This document shows positions 26,666 to 35,128 of a DNA stretch of 64,000 bases, piece by piece. This DNA comes from Phycisphaerae bacterium (GTDB lineage Bacteria; Planctomycetota; Phycisphaerae; Sedimentisphaerales; Anaerohalosphaeraceae): assembly GCA_014859965.1 (NCBI GenBank), contig JACZKQ010000089.1, positions 1 through 64,000 on the forward strand. The letters run 5' to 3'. The first letter of the stretch is position 1. Each line of letters begins with the position of its first letter. A program made the translations under genes and the position numbers. Below the pieces are notes generated by a model. The model had not been told where the DNA came from, did no database searches, and was given only the letters and a program-made list of their open reading frames with translations.

Positions 26666-27367
26666 ATGATCACCACCGTCATATTCGATTTGGACGACAC
26701 GCTTTACGAAGAGGCGGAGTTCTGCCGGAGCGGCTTTCGGGCCGTGGCGGCGTTCCTGGCGGGCGTGCCGAACCTGACCGCCAACCCCGGCGCCGAGGCG
26801 ATATTCAGCGGGCTGTGGGAGCAGTTCGCCAAAGGCAACAGGGGCAAAATCTTCAACGCCGCGATGGAGGCACTTGGCATTGCTTTCGAAGCCGAGACCA
26901 TCGGGCATCTCGTGCGCGTCTACCGTGAGCATACACCCGATATCGCCCTGCCGGCGGAGAGCAGACATGTTCTGGACACCATAAAGACTGAATATACACT
27001 TGGCCTGCTGACCGATGGTTTTCTGCCCACCCAGCCCTTGAAAGTCGCAGCACTGGGCATCGCCCACTATTTCAAGCACATCGTCTACACAGAGGAATTC
27101 GGCCGCAGCGCGTGGAAGCCCTCCACAAAAGGTTTCGAGCACCTCCTCAAAGAGCTCAGAGCCAAACCCCAGGACTGCGTTTACGTTGCGGATAACGCTG
27201 AAAAGGACTTTATCGGGCCCAACGGGCTCGGCATGTCCACGATCCAACTCATTCGCCCCAATCGGCTTCATGACGCGGCCCCAGCCGAACGGCAGGCCGA
27301 GCCGGGGCAGATTATCGCATCTATCACGCAATTGCCCTCAGCACTAAAGCACCTTCGGGGACATTGA
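26666..27367 (+). CDS. HAD-superfamily hydrolase (subfamily IA)
   Basis: The 233-residue protein has the four HAD motifs: FDLDDTLY (nucleophile Asp and acid Asp), GLLTDGF (motif II Thr), the Lys in AWKPSTKGFEHLL, and DNAEKDFIGPNGLGM. The cap domain between residues 17 and 85 is of the helical C1 type. It probably dephosphorylates a small metabolite, but no neighbour indicates which. A terminator follows within 60 bases. Confidence 0.87.
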   Translation: MITTVIFDLDDTLYEEAEFCRSGFRAVAAFLAGVPNLTANPGAEAIFSGLWEQFAKGNRGKIFNAAMEALGIAFEAETIGHLVRVYREHTPDIALPAESRHVLDTIKTEYTLGLLTDGFLPTQPLKVAALGIAHYFKHIVYTEEFGRSAWKPSTKGFEHLLKELRAKPQDCVYVADNAEKDFIGPNGLGMSTIQLIRPNRLHDAAPAERQAEPGQIIASITQLPSALKHLRGH

Positions 27368-27391
27368 CGGCCTTTTCGGCCTTAGAGCGGC

Positions 27392-27416
27392 AAAAAGGCC
27401 CTCGGAGGGCGTTTTT
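27392..27416 (+). terminator. Rho-independent terminator after the HAD gene
   Basis: GCCCT (27398-27402), loop CGG and AGGGC (27406-27410) are flanked by A5 upstream and GTTTTT downstream, so the structure can act in both directions. It separates the HAD gene from the promoter beginning at 27420. Confidence 0.6.
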
Positions 27417-27419
27417 CTA

Positions 27420-27448
27420 TTGACGAAACGAGGCTTTTTTGGCATACT
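27420..27448 (+). promoter_or_regulatory. Promoter of the coiled-coil membrane protein gene
   Basis: TTGACG (27420-27425) and CATACT (27443-27448) are 17 bases apart, directly downstream of a terminator. The leader is about 80 bases and ends with a TTAAGGAG ribosome site before ATG 27536. Confidence 0.55.
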
Positions 27449-27535
27449 AAGGGTATCGCAATGCCCGCTTGGCAGGGGCTCACACTTTGTTAGGTCGGTT
27501 CGTGTGCAGATGTTTTGTAATTAAGGAGTTACGTT

Positions 27536-28975
27536 ATGCCGGCAGGCAAACCATCCCAAAGCAGCGCCATGATGTATACGCTGATCGCATTCGTTACGAT
27601 TTCGATAATTGCAACCGTCTGCGCCGTCTATTTCTACGTCAAAGCAGAGGATTATAAGACCCAGCGCAATACCAAAGACGAGACGCTGATCAAGCACGCC
27701 AACGCCAGTGAGCAAATGCAGACAGCCAAGATCGTTGGAAAGCCTGCCCAGGGAAAAACCATTCTCGGGACCATGGACAACCTGCTGAACGAAATGGTGT
27801 CGGCCATCATTGGTACCATCCCGGAGGATATGCCGGCTACGGTAAAGGCCAACGATGCGAAGGTGAAGATCAACGAGACCTTCGAAGTGCTGGTGAACGA
27901 CGGGATAGTTTCGAGCACCGAAGGCGTCAACCTCATCCAGATTGTTCGGCAACTTAAAGGCCATCTCGACACGCTCAACGAAAATCAGCGGCAGCTTGCC
28001 CAGCGCTATTTGAAACTGCAGGACGATTTCGATGCCGCCGAGGCAGAAAGCCGCTTCAAGGAACAGCAACTGATCGACGAGAAGAACCGCTTCCAGGCAC
28101 TGGCGGACGATGTGCAGGCGAAGTTCGACGAGTTGCGGCGGATTGCGAACAAGAGCACGGAAGAGCAGGTCCAGATCTACATGGACAAGCTCGAAAAGGA
28201 GCAGGCCAAAGTCAAGGAAAGAGGCATGGAACTCCTGACTACGCAGGAGGAACTCAAGAATACCAAGAACTCCCTTGCGATGGCGCTGGAGAAGCTCGAA
28301 GCGATAAAGGGCGGAGGCCTGGATATTGAAGTCGCCGCCTTTAAGCCGGACGCTCGAATCGTACGGATCGACGACCAGGCGAAGGTCGTCTACCTGGATA
28401 TCGGAAGCAAAGATCACGTCTTCAGGGGTTTGACATTCTCGGTATACGACAGAAACGCGCCCATTCCCGATGACGGCAAGGGCAAAGCGGAGATCGAAGT
28501 CTTCCAGGTGAGCGAAAATGTTTCGGCGGCGAAGATCAACGAGTCCTCAAAGAAGAACCCGATTGTACCGGAGGATATCGTCGCCAATCTTATCTGGGAC
28601 AGCCGGACGAGCAACCGATTCGTGGTGGCGGGGGATTTTGACTTCGACGGCAACGGCGCCATCGATGCCGACGGCGACGAGAAAATGATCCAGCTTATCG
28701 AGCGCTGGGGCGGCCGCATTGTCGGCGAGGTCACGATTGAAACGGACTTCGTCTTGTTAGGCATCAAGCCGTCGCCTTTGCCGAGACCGACCACCGAAGA
28801 CATCCAGATAGACCCCACGGTCGAGCAGAAATACGAGGCTTCGCTGCAGGCGGGCCAGCGGTACGAAGAAATCTTCTCACGTGCCGCGTCGCTGCGGGTT
28901 CCGGTGATCAATCAGGAGCGATTTCTGCATCTGATCGGGTATCGGTCTCTGGCGAAGAAGAGCACGCCCTTTTAG
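27536..28975 (+). CDS. Coiled-coil membrane protein with an EF-hand-like motif, function unknown
   Basis: The 479-residue protein has one N-terminal transmembrane helix (about 12-34) and a long coiled coil (about 120-260, rich in Glu, Lys, Gln and Leu). A folded C-terminal region begins near residue 270 (AFKPDARIVRID, VYLDIGSKDHVFRGLTFSVYD). Within it, residues 367-382 (DFDFDGNGAIDADGDE) look like a calcium-binding EF-hand or dockerin loop. The topology suggests a rod projecting into the periplasm from the inner membrane. I do not recognise the family. It has its own promoter and converges with nnrE. Confidence 0.8.
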   Translation: MPAGKPSQSSAMMYTLIAFVTISIIATVCAVYFYVKAEDYKTQRNTKDETLIKHANASEQMQTAKIVGKPAQGKTILGTMDNLLNEMVSAIIGTIPEDMPATVKANDAKVKINETFEVLVNDGIVSSTEGVNLIQIVRQLKGHLDTLNENQRQLAQRYLKLQDDFDAAEAESRFKEQQLIDEKNRFQALADDVQAKFDELRRIANKSTEEQVQIYMDKLEKEQAKVKERGMELLTTQEELKNTKNSLAMALEKLEAIKGGGLDIEVAAFKPDARIVRIDDQAKVVYLDIGSKDHVFRGLTFSVYDRNAPIPDDGKGKAEIEVFQVSENVSAAKINESSKKNPIVPEDIVANLIWDSRTSNRFVVAGDFDFDGNGAIDADGDEKMIQLIERWGGRIVGEVTIETDFVLLGIKPSPLPRPTTEDIQIDPTVEQKYEASLQAGQRYEEIFSRAASLRVPVINQERFLHLIGYRSLAKKSTPF

Positions 28976-28979
28976 AGTG

Positions 28980-29690
28980 TCAGGGCCGTTGCGGCTCGAT
29001 GCCGATCGATGCGATGAAGATATCGCCAGTGACGGCCAGGATGTCTTCGGACAAAGTAAAGCCTTTCTTGGCGGCAACGAATGTCACTGTAGCGTCCGCT
29101 TCTATGCAGACCGGCAGGGGCACGCCCGTGTCGCAATCCAGGCCGCTGGGGATGTCGACTGCAACAACAGGCATGCGCCGGGCATTTATACAGGCGATCA
29201 GTTGGGCACATTCGCTTCGCAGTTCCCCGCTGAGGCCGGTCCCGAAAAGAGCGTCGACAAGAAGCGAACACCCTTCCGTGCATTCGCCGATGCGTTGCGG
29301 CAGCCCTTTTGACAGCAGATCAAGGTGCGAAATCGGCAGTCCCATACGTTCGATAATCTCAAGATTCGTCAGCGCGTCGCCTTTTATTTTGTCGCGCTGC
29401 CCGCAGATGACGACGCGGACCTCGGCGCCGCAGTTGGTCAAAAGCCGGGCAATGACGCAGCCGTCGCCGCCGTTATTTCCGGCGCCGCAGAAAACGGCGA
29501 CCTTCGCACCGTTAACCGCGGCGAGACGGTCGCAGATGACCTGGGTGCATCCTCGGCCTGCGTTTTCCATCAGCACCACGCCGGGCATGCCCATTTCCCG
29601 AATCGCCCACGCGTCAAAGTCCCGCACCTCCTGCCGGGTCATCACGGCGTAGTCGGCCCACTGCCCTGCGATGATCTTTTGCAGCATCAT
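28980..29690 (-). CDS. nnrE: NAD(P)H-hydrate epimerase
   Basis: The 236-residue protein is the YjeF N-terminal domain alone. GVVLMENAGRG and FCGAGNNGGDGCVIARLL are diagnostic, followed by DALFGTGLSGEL and VDIPSGLDCDTG. It epimerises damaged NAD(P)HX so that a dehydratase can repair it. The dehydratase domain (NnrD) fused in E. coli is not present here. GGAG lies 7 bases before ATG 29690. It is divergent from surE. Confidence 0.93.
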   Translation of the reverse strand: MMLQKIIAGQWADYAVMTRQEVRDFDAWAIREMGMPGVVLMENAGRGCTQVICDRLAAVNGAKVAVFCGAGNNGGDGCVIARLLTNCGAEVRVVICGQRDKIKGDALTNLEIIERMGLPISHLDLLSKGLPQRIGECTEGCSLLVDALFGTGLSGELRSECAQLIACINARRMPVVAVDIPSGLDCDTGVPLPVCIEADATVTFVAAKKGFTLSEDILAVTGDIFIASIGIEPQRP

Positions 29691-29802
29691 AAAGCCACTC
29701 CTTCACTGAACATGTCGTTGCCGCCTGCTGTAACCCGCCAGGCCCCGAATCACATCGACGGGCGATCGTTGCGCCTTGAAATTCGAAACCGGCATTCACA
29801 CG

Positions 29803-29831
29803 TTGACATTTTAGCACGGACGCCTTAGACT
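29803..29831 (+). promoter_or_regulatory. Promoter of surE
   Basis: A perfect TTGACA (29803-29808) and TAGACT (29826-29831) are 17 bases apart, with a leader of about 30 bases before ATG 29869, which has AAGGAAGG as its ribosome site. Confidence 0.6.
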
Positions 29832-29868
29832 GGGCATGGAAAAATGACGTGTAAAGGAAGGCATCTTC

Positions 29869-30639
29869 ATGCATATTCTGTTAACAAATGATGACGGTTT
29901 ATTTGCGCCGGGACTGGCGGCCATGTACCGGCGGCTGACCCAACTCGGACATGTCACCGTGGTCGCGCCTGCACAGCCCAAGTCGGGCGCCAGCCACAGT
30001 ATCTCTTTAGAGCCGTTAGTATGCGAAAAGCTGGACCTGATGGGCAAATTCACCGCGCTCAGCGTCGAAGGCTCGCCCGCGGACTGCGTAAAGGTCGCCC
30101 TGTCTCGGCTTGCCGACGATTCGCACGGTCCGGTCGACCTAGTCGTTTCAGGGATCAATCACGGCGCCAATGTGGGCGTTCACGTGTTTTATTCCGGCAC
30201 GGTGGCCGCCGCTGTCGAAGCCGCGTTTGAGGCTGTACCATCCATCGCGGTCAGCGCCGTGTGCGATGAGCACTTCGACATCGAGACCGCGTCGGATTAC
30301 GGTTTTCAGGTCATTCGGCAACTGCTGCCGCTTCATCCGGGCGACGTTGTAAACATCAATGTGCCGAGCCTGACGGACGGCAATCCGAAAGGGATCGTCG
30401 TGGTTCCGCAGTCCATCGGAGGCTTCGAGGAGAACTTCACGATCTCGCAGAGCCACGTGGGGCAGATTGTCTTCGAGTACGCCGGCGGCCGACACCGCGA
30501 CCCGCACGTGACGCCTGCCGATACAAGTTCTCTCCGGCTTGGCTATATTACGGTGACGGCTTTGCATTTTGACATGACCCATTACGAGCGCAACAAGCTG
30601 CTGGCCAAAACTGCGTGGAAGTTGAAGCGCGCAAAGTAA
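29869..30639 (+). CDS. surE: 5'/3'-nucleotidase SurE
   Basis: The 256-residue protein begins MHILLTNDDGLFAPGL with the metal-binding Asp pair. It continues with APAQPKSGASHS, VEGSPADCVKVAL and the VSGINHGANVG metal motif, and then YSGTVAAAVEA. SurE removes phosphate from nucleoside monophosphates and is often tied to stationary-phase survival. The gene is followed after 24 bases by a small membrane-protein gene that is probably co-transcribed. Confidence 0.96.
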   Translation: MHILLTNDDGLFAPGLAAMYRRLTQLGHVTVVAPAQPKSGASHSISLEPLVCEKLDLMGKFTALSVEGSPADCVKVALSRLADDSHGPVDLVVSGINHGANVGVHVFYSGTVAAAVEAAFEAVPSIAVSAVCDEHFDIETASDYGFQVIRQLLPLHPGDVVNINVPSLTDGNPKGIVVVPQSIGGFEENFTISQSHVGQIVFEYAGGRHRDPHVTPADTSSLRLGYITVTALHFDMTHYERNKLLAKTAWKLKRAK

Positions 30640-30662
30640 CTTCCGAATAAGGAGACCGGGCA

Positions 30663-31232
30663 ATGAGCAACGTATTTGAAACGCCCTGGCTGCTGCTGTT
30701 TGTGGCTTTGGTGCTTTTGATCATCGTATGGCTCATACGCCAGAACCTGCCCGAGAAGCGAACATGGCCGCTGCTGCTGGCGCCGCTTGCGGTAGCTGTT
30801 TTGGGCGGCGCTTTGGAATACTTTGTAAAGACCGACTATGAACGTGTTGAGTCACTTATGGAACGCGGAAGGCGGGCGGCGGTTCACGAAGATGCCGCGG
30901 GTTTTGCCGAGGTGCTGGCGCCGAACTATGCCGATCGCGCCCACCGTTCCAAGGCTGCACTGGTCGCCTTTTTCGAATCTTTTTTTCAAACTACGCAAAT
31001 AACCCATATCCGACGGACCGCCAGTCAGGTCGTCATCACACCGCCGTCAGCTACGGCGGAATGCGTGTACCGGGTGCAGTTAGCGCCCGGCAGCGCCTAC
31101 AGCCAGGCTGCAAGTATGTATTATGTGAAACTCCGGTTTCATTTCGCGCAACAGGCCGACGGAGGCTGGCTCATAGACGGGGCCAACCTGCTCGAAGTCA
31201 ACTTCCAGCCGATGGGGTGGGGGGACATCTGA
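30663..31232 (+). CDS. Membrane-anchored NTF2-like domain protein, function unknown
   Basis: The 189-residue protein has two N-terminal transmembrane helices (about 7-25 and 36-54). The remaining 130 residues (ESLMERGRRAAVHEDAAGFAEVLAPNY onwards) have the length and strand pattern of an NTF2/SnoaL-like cone-shaped domain. These domains bind small ligands or oligomerise; no catalytic residue stands out. The domain assignment is by pattern only. It lies just downstream of surE with a GGAG ribosome site. Confidence 0.7.
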   Translation: MSNVFETPWLLLFVALVLLIIVWLIRQNLPEKRTWPLLLAPLAVAVLGGALEYFVKTDYERVESLMERGRRAAVHEDAAGFAEVLAPNYADRAHRSKAALVAFFESFFQTTQITHIRRTASQVVITPPSATAECVYRVQLAPGSAYSQAASMYYVKLRFHFAQQADGGWLIDGANLLEVNFQPMGWGDI

Positions 31233-31381
31233 CGGAACGCACGGCGATTTCCGTGTCTCACGGTCTCAATGAGCGTCCGGGTGTGGAGTGAGCGGCAAAC
31301 GAGTTGGAGGCGGCACACGGCGTGCCGGGAAAATAGGATGCAAGCGGTCGCCGTCGCGCTTTTGCCTGAGAACGGCAGGGA

Positions 31382-31801
31382 CTACCTCATGACGGCTTTA
31401 CGGTGTTCCACCACACTTTCGATCTTTTCGAGCAACTCGCTCAAGTCGAATGGTTTGACGATGTAATCGTCTATGCCGCACGCATTGGCGCGGGCGATGT
31501 CCTGTGTCTGACTGCGGGCGGTAAGCATAATCACGCTGACGTCCTGTCCGCCGGCTTGTTTGCGGAGCATTTCGAGCATTTCGTGGCCGTCCATAATAGG
31601 CATGATCACGTCGAGCAGAATGACATCGGGCCGCTCCTGCTCGAATTTCTGGAGCCCTTCGCGACCGTTGCCCGCGGTGAACACTTCGTACTCGTTCATC
31701 TCCAGGCGGTCCTGCAGCGTTTGAACGATGTTCGGCTCATCATCCACCACGAGGATTCTGGTCTTGCTTGCTTTCTTCTTGAGTCCCAAAAAATCAAACA
31801 T
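31382..31801 (-). CDS. Single-domain response regulator
   Basis: The 139-residue protein is a lone CheY-like receiver: acidic pocket Asp20-Asp21-Glu22, phosphoacceptor Asp64 (LLDVIMP), Thr94 and Lys116 (DDYIVKPF). There is a basic 13-residue lead (LGLKKKASK) and no output domain. It lies 50 bases downstream of the CBS-PAS histidine kinase on the same strand and is its most likely phosphotransfer partner. Confidence 0.93.
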   Translation of the reverse strand: MFDFLGLKKKASKTRILVVDDEPNIVQTLQDRLEMNEYEVFTAGNGREGLQKFEQERPDVILLDVIMPIMDGHEMLEMLRKQAGGQDVSVIMLTARSQTQDIARANACGIDDYIVKPFDLSELLEKIESVVEHRKAVMR

Positions 31802-31851
31802 ACCTGTTCTCCAATACCGCGCTAGTCGCTAAGGCGTACTCTCGATAGAAA

Positions 31852-33621
31852 TCAAAACAGCCGGATCAACTTCCTGCGTGCCATCTTTTCCAGGTCCCGC
31901 ACCTCGCTTGTGTCGCCGGGGTAGAAACCTACCCCCAACATCGGCAGAATCGGGGCCTGCCCGCAGTTTTTCCTGAATCGTGCACGAACAATTTCCTGAA
32001 TTCTCCGGCGCACTTTGTCCAGGCGGACAGATGCCTTGTCACCCACTACAAACACTACTTCGAAGTCCTCGGTTTGGATCGCAAGATCCTGCGGATCGGG
32101 CAGGAAATGGTCGCTTTCCGCCAATAATTCATTTATTATCGACCCGGCCTCGCCGGCGCAGGCGTCAGCTTTCTCCGCCGGCACGTCAAAATGAAGCATC
32201 ATGAAGGCAAAATCGCCCGAAACGCCGCTGCTGGACCGGCTCAGGGAGGACAAATGCTTGTAAAGCATGATAAAGGGGTCCGTCCTCGGCAGCGAAAAGA
32301 AGAAGCGGCTGCCGTGTCCTTCCGTGCTTTCCACCCAGATGGCGCCGCCATGCATCGCGATGATGCCATGACAAATCGCAAGTCCCAGGCCGCTTCCCCG
32401 GCTGCCGGGACCGGCCTCGCGGTGTATCTGGTAAAATGTCCCAAAGATCTGCTTCTGGAGTTCGGCGGCGATGCCGATGCCTGTATCCTGCACGACGGTC
32501 ACGACGTCGTCGCCGCTGTCAAACGTCCGCACGGTCACCTTGCCGCCCGGCGGCGTAAAGTGAAGGGCGTTGCCGATCAGATTGGTCAGCACCTGGCCGA
32601 TGCGCTGCGGGTCCGCGTAAACGGGCGAAATACGACTGGGCGTTTCGTAATGCAGTTCAACGTTCCGCGCGTGCGCCTGGCTGGCCAACATGTGCATGGT
32701 GTCATTCACTACCGACACCACGCTCATAACGCGGCGGTTGACGGGCATGGAGCCGGCCTGCAATTTGGCCATGTCCAGCAGATCGTTGACGAGATCCGCC
32801 AGTCGATGACAGTCGCTTTTCATCGCGTGAAGATAATCGCTGGTCTTGTCGGTGATCTTGCCGGTGACTCCGGCGAGAATATTCGAAACGCTGTTCTGAA
32901 TCGTGGTCAAAGGGGTCCGCAGTTCGTGGCTGATCGAGGCAATAAATTCTGTCTTGCTTTTTTCGGCAATCTCCTCTTCGGTGACATCCCGAACGGTAAT
33001 CACGTTGCCTAAAAAGCGACCCCATAAATCCGCCATTTGATTCCACCGCATCTTGAGAATTTTATGATGGGTGGAGCGGACCTTAAACCCGCCTTCCTTT
33101 CGGTCGTCCGGATCGTCTTTGCTGGACACCATGTTTCGCAAGCCGAGCCCGTCGATTATGCCCGCCAGCGCGTCCAGTCCATCATCGGGTTTTAAGCCAA
33201 GGAGGACCTTTGCGGAAGGATTGGCGCGTTCGATTTCACCCGTCGGGCCCAGAATAATCAGTCCCTCGGTCATGTGGTCGGTGGCCACCGCAAGTTTATC
33301 CTTTTCCCATTGGACGATGGCCCTGACCCCATCCTGCACGACATCGATCTGATCGGCAATACCGCGCTCGATCTGCTGCTGAAGCTGCATCAGTTGTACC
33401 TGCGAATTATCCAGTTCCAAGAGCAATCCACTGAGGACATCTTCTTTGGAAAGCACTGAACGACCTTTTGTATCATCCTGCATGACCATAATATTGTCAC
33501 ATCCGACTTCCTGCATCTTGCGCAGCGCCTCAGTCACCGGCGTATCCGGCGTGACCGCCACTGTACATTCGGTGGGGATCGTCGAGCCGTCACCACGAAT
33601 CAAATCGGAAATTCTAACCAT
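31852..33621 (-). CDS. Soluble sensor histidine kinase with CBS, PAS and decayed GGDEF-like domains
   Basis: From ATG 33621 the 589-residue protein has an N-terminal CBS-like segment (1-70), a coiled coil, a PAS domain (about 110-210) and HisKA with His232 in ASISHELRTPL. HATPase follows (330-447; N351, DTGIGI, GSGLGLAI). The C-terminal 120 residues resemble a GGDEF domain: TEDFEVVFVVGDKASV takes the place of the GGDEF turn, and MLGVGFYPGD matches the SIGVAxYP strand, but the signature glycines are gone. No membrane segment is present, so it senses a cytoplasmic cue, perhaps nucleotides via CBS. The longer frame upstream is not conserved-looking; no clear ribosome site precedes either start. 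Confidence 0.88.
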   Translation of the reverse strand: MVRISDLIRGDGSTIPTECTVAVTPDTPVTEALRKMQEVGCDNIMVMQDDTKGRSVLSKEDVLSGLLLELDNSQVQLMQLQQQIERGIADQIDVVQDGVRAIVQWEKDKLAVATDHMTEGLIILGPTGEIERANPSAKVLLGLKPDDGLDALAGIIDGLGLRNMVSSKDDPDDRKEGGFKVRSTHHKILKMRWNQMADLWGRFLGNVITVRDVTEEEIAEKSKTEFIASISHELRTPLTTIQNSVSNILAGVTGKITDKTSDYLHAMKSDCHRLADLVNDLLDMAKLQAGSMPVNRRVMSVVSVVNDTMHMLASQAHARNVELHYETPSRISPVYADPQRIGQVLTNLIGNALHFTPPGGKVTVRTFDSGDDVVTVVQDTGIGIAAELQKQIFGTFYQIHREAGPGSRGSGLGLAICHGIIAMHGGAIWVESTEGHGSRFFFSLPRTDPFIMLYKHLSSLSRSSSGVSGDFAFMMLHFDVPAEKADACAGEAGSIINELLAESDHFLPDPQDLAIQTEDFEVVFVVGDKASVRLDKVRRRIQEIVRARFRKNCGQAPILPMLGVGFYPGDTSEVRDLEKMARRKLIRLF

Positions 33622-33922
33622 CTTGGGGCCGTCAGCGCATCTTTGTCGCGGCCGGGGCACGCTGCCCGGACATTTGCATAAGCCCGTCATCGGCGAAACA
33701 GGTCTGGCGTTTAACTGAAAAACCCTGTCTCGTCGGAGGCGGGCGCCCTTCCCGCTGATTTGGCAGGCACACTGGATTTTACTGGACGTTAACCGGCGTA
33801 ACAGGTATATGAATGTGCATTCGGACCTGCCGCATCCGGCGGGCAAGAAACAGGAGGATCGTCGTCGCATTGGTTCAGCGAGCAGTTGTCAATCTCTGGT
33901 TATTAATGGAAAGGACACGCGT
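33622..33922. other. Divergent intergenic gap with no identified element
   Basis: These 301 bases separate the CBS-PAS kinase (minus) from the GH172 gene (plus). No promoter of good quality, repeat or small gene stands out. An upstream extension of the GH172 frame exists from 33809 but has no signal-peptide start. Confidence 0.4.
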
Positions 33923-35128
33923 ATGAAACCTGGTAATCTCATGTCGATTTACCGTCGGGCGGGCCAATTCCGCTCGGCCGCAATTGCAGGCTTATGTGCC
34001 GCTCTCGTGCTGCTCACGACCGCCCTGCCGAATGCCGGCGCACAGTCATCGGATTTCAACGGACTCGGCATGAACATGGGCAACCTGTCACGCTTGTCGC
34101 GGGCAAAGACCCGGTCGATCAGCCCGGAAAACTTCAGCGGCGAAAAAGGCAAGGGCGGCATGGCCACCGAAGGCACGGGCAAGAACGCAGCCCGCGATCT
34201 CGGCCAGGGCTGGAAGGTCTCGCCCTCCGTACAAATCAAGGCCGGTCAGACCTTCGAGATTGCCAGTATCAAAGGGCCCGGCGCAATACAGCACATCTGG
34301 ATGACGCCCACCGGCAATAATCGTTGCAATATAATCCGCATGTACTGGGATGGCGAGAAGGAGCCTTCCGTGGAGTGTCCGGTGGGTGATTTCTTCGCCT
34401 GCGGCTGGAACAAATTCGCTCAGGTCTCTTCGCTCGCTGTCAATGTCAATCCGGGCAGCGGGTTCAACTGCTACTGGGAAATGCCCTTCCGCAAGAGCGC
34501 CCGCATCACCATGGAGAACATCGACACCCGTGAGATGACGCTGTATTATCAGGTCGACTACACGTTGACGGAAATCCCTGCTGACGCCGCGTATTTCCAC
34601 GCCCAGTTCCGACGCTCCAATCCTTTGCAATACAAGACCGACCATGTCATCCTCGACGGCGTCAAGGGCTGGGGCCAGTTCGTCGGCTGCTATATGGCCT
34701 GGGGCGTCAATAACACAGGCTGGTGGGGCGAAGGCGAGATCAAGTTCTTCATGGACGGCGACAAGGAATTCCCGACCATCTGCGGCACGGGCACCGAGGA
34801 CTACTTCTGCGGGTCCTACTGTTTCATTAATCCCGACACGAACCAGTATCAGGAATACAACACGCCGTACGCCGGCATGCCGCAGGTGATCAAGCCGGAC
34901 GGCAAGTACCAGTCGCAGACGCGCTTCGGCCTGTATCGCTGGCACATCATGGACCCGGTTCGCTTCGAGAAGGATTTGAAGGTGACGATGCAGGCCTTGG
35001 GCTGGCGGAGCGGCGGCCGGTACCTGCCCCTGCAGGACGACATCTCATCGACGGCCTTCTGGTACCAGACCGAGCCCCATGCACCCTTCCCGCCGCTGCC
35101 GGACAAGGACACGCTCGAAATCATTTGA
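33923..35128 (+). CDS. Secreted DUF2961 (GH172-like) glycoside hydrolase
   Basis: The 401-residue protein begins with a signal peptide (about 1-37, ending ALPNAGAQ) and a DUF2961 domain: GPGAIQHIWMTP, then YWDGEKEPSVECPVGDFFA, YYQVDYTLTEIP, and GTGTEDYFCGSYCF, whose Glu is a catalytic candidate. DUF2961 founded glycoside hydrolase family GH172, whose characterised members act on fructofuranose or arabinofuranose linkages. Substrate here is unknown. ATG 33923 has AAGGA at 8 bases. The gene ends in an 8-base tail-to-tail overlap with the transporter gene and has its terminator inside it. Confidence 0.88.
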   Translation: MKPGNLMSIYRRAGQFRSAAIAGLCAALVLLTTALPNAGAQSSDFNGLGMNMGNLSRLSRAKTRSISPENFSGEKGKGGMATEGTGKNAARDLGQGWKVSPSVQIKAGQTFEIASIKGPGAIQHIWMTPTGNNRCNIIRMYWDGEKEPSVECPVGDFFACGWNKFAQVSSLAVNVNPGSGFNCYWEMPFRKSARITMENIDTREMTLYYQVDYTLTEIPADAAYFHAQFRRSNPLQYKTDHVILDGVKGWGQFVGCYMAWGVNNTGWWGEGEIKFFMDGDKEFPTICGTGTEDYFCGSYCFINPDTNQYQEYNTPYAGMPQVIKPDGKYQSQTRFGLYRWHIMDPVRFEKDLKVTMQALGWRSGGRYLPLQDDISSTAFWYQTEPHAPFPPLPDKDTLEII

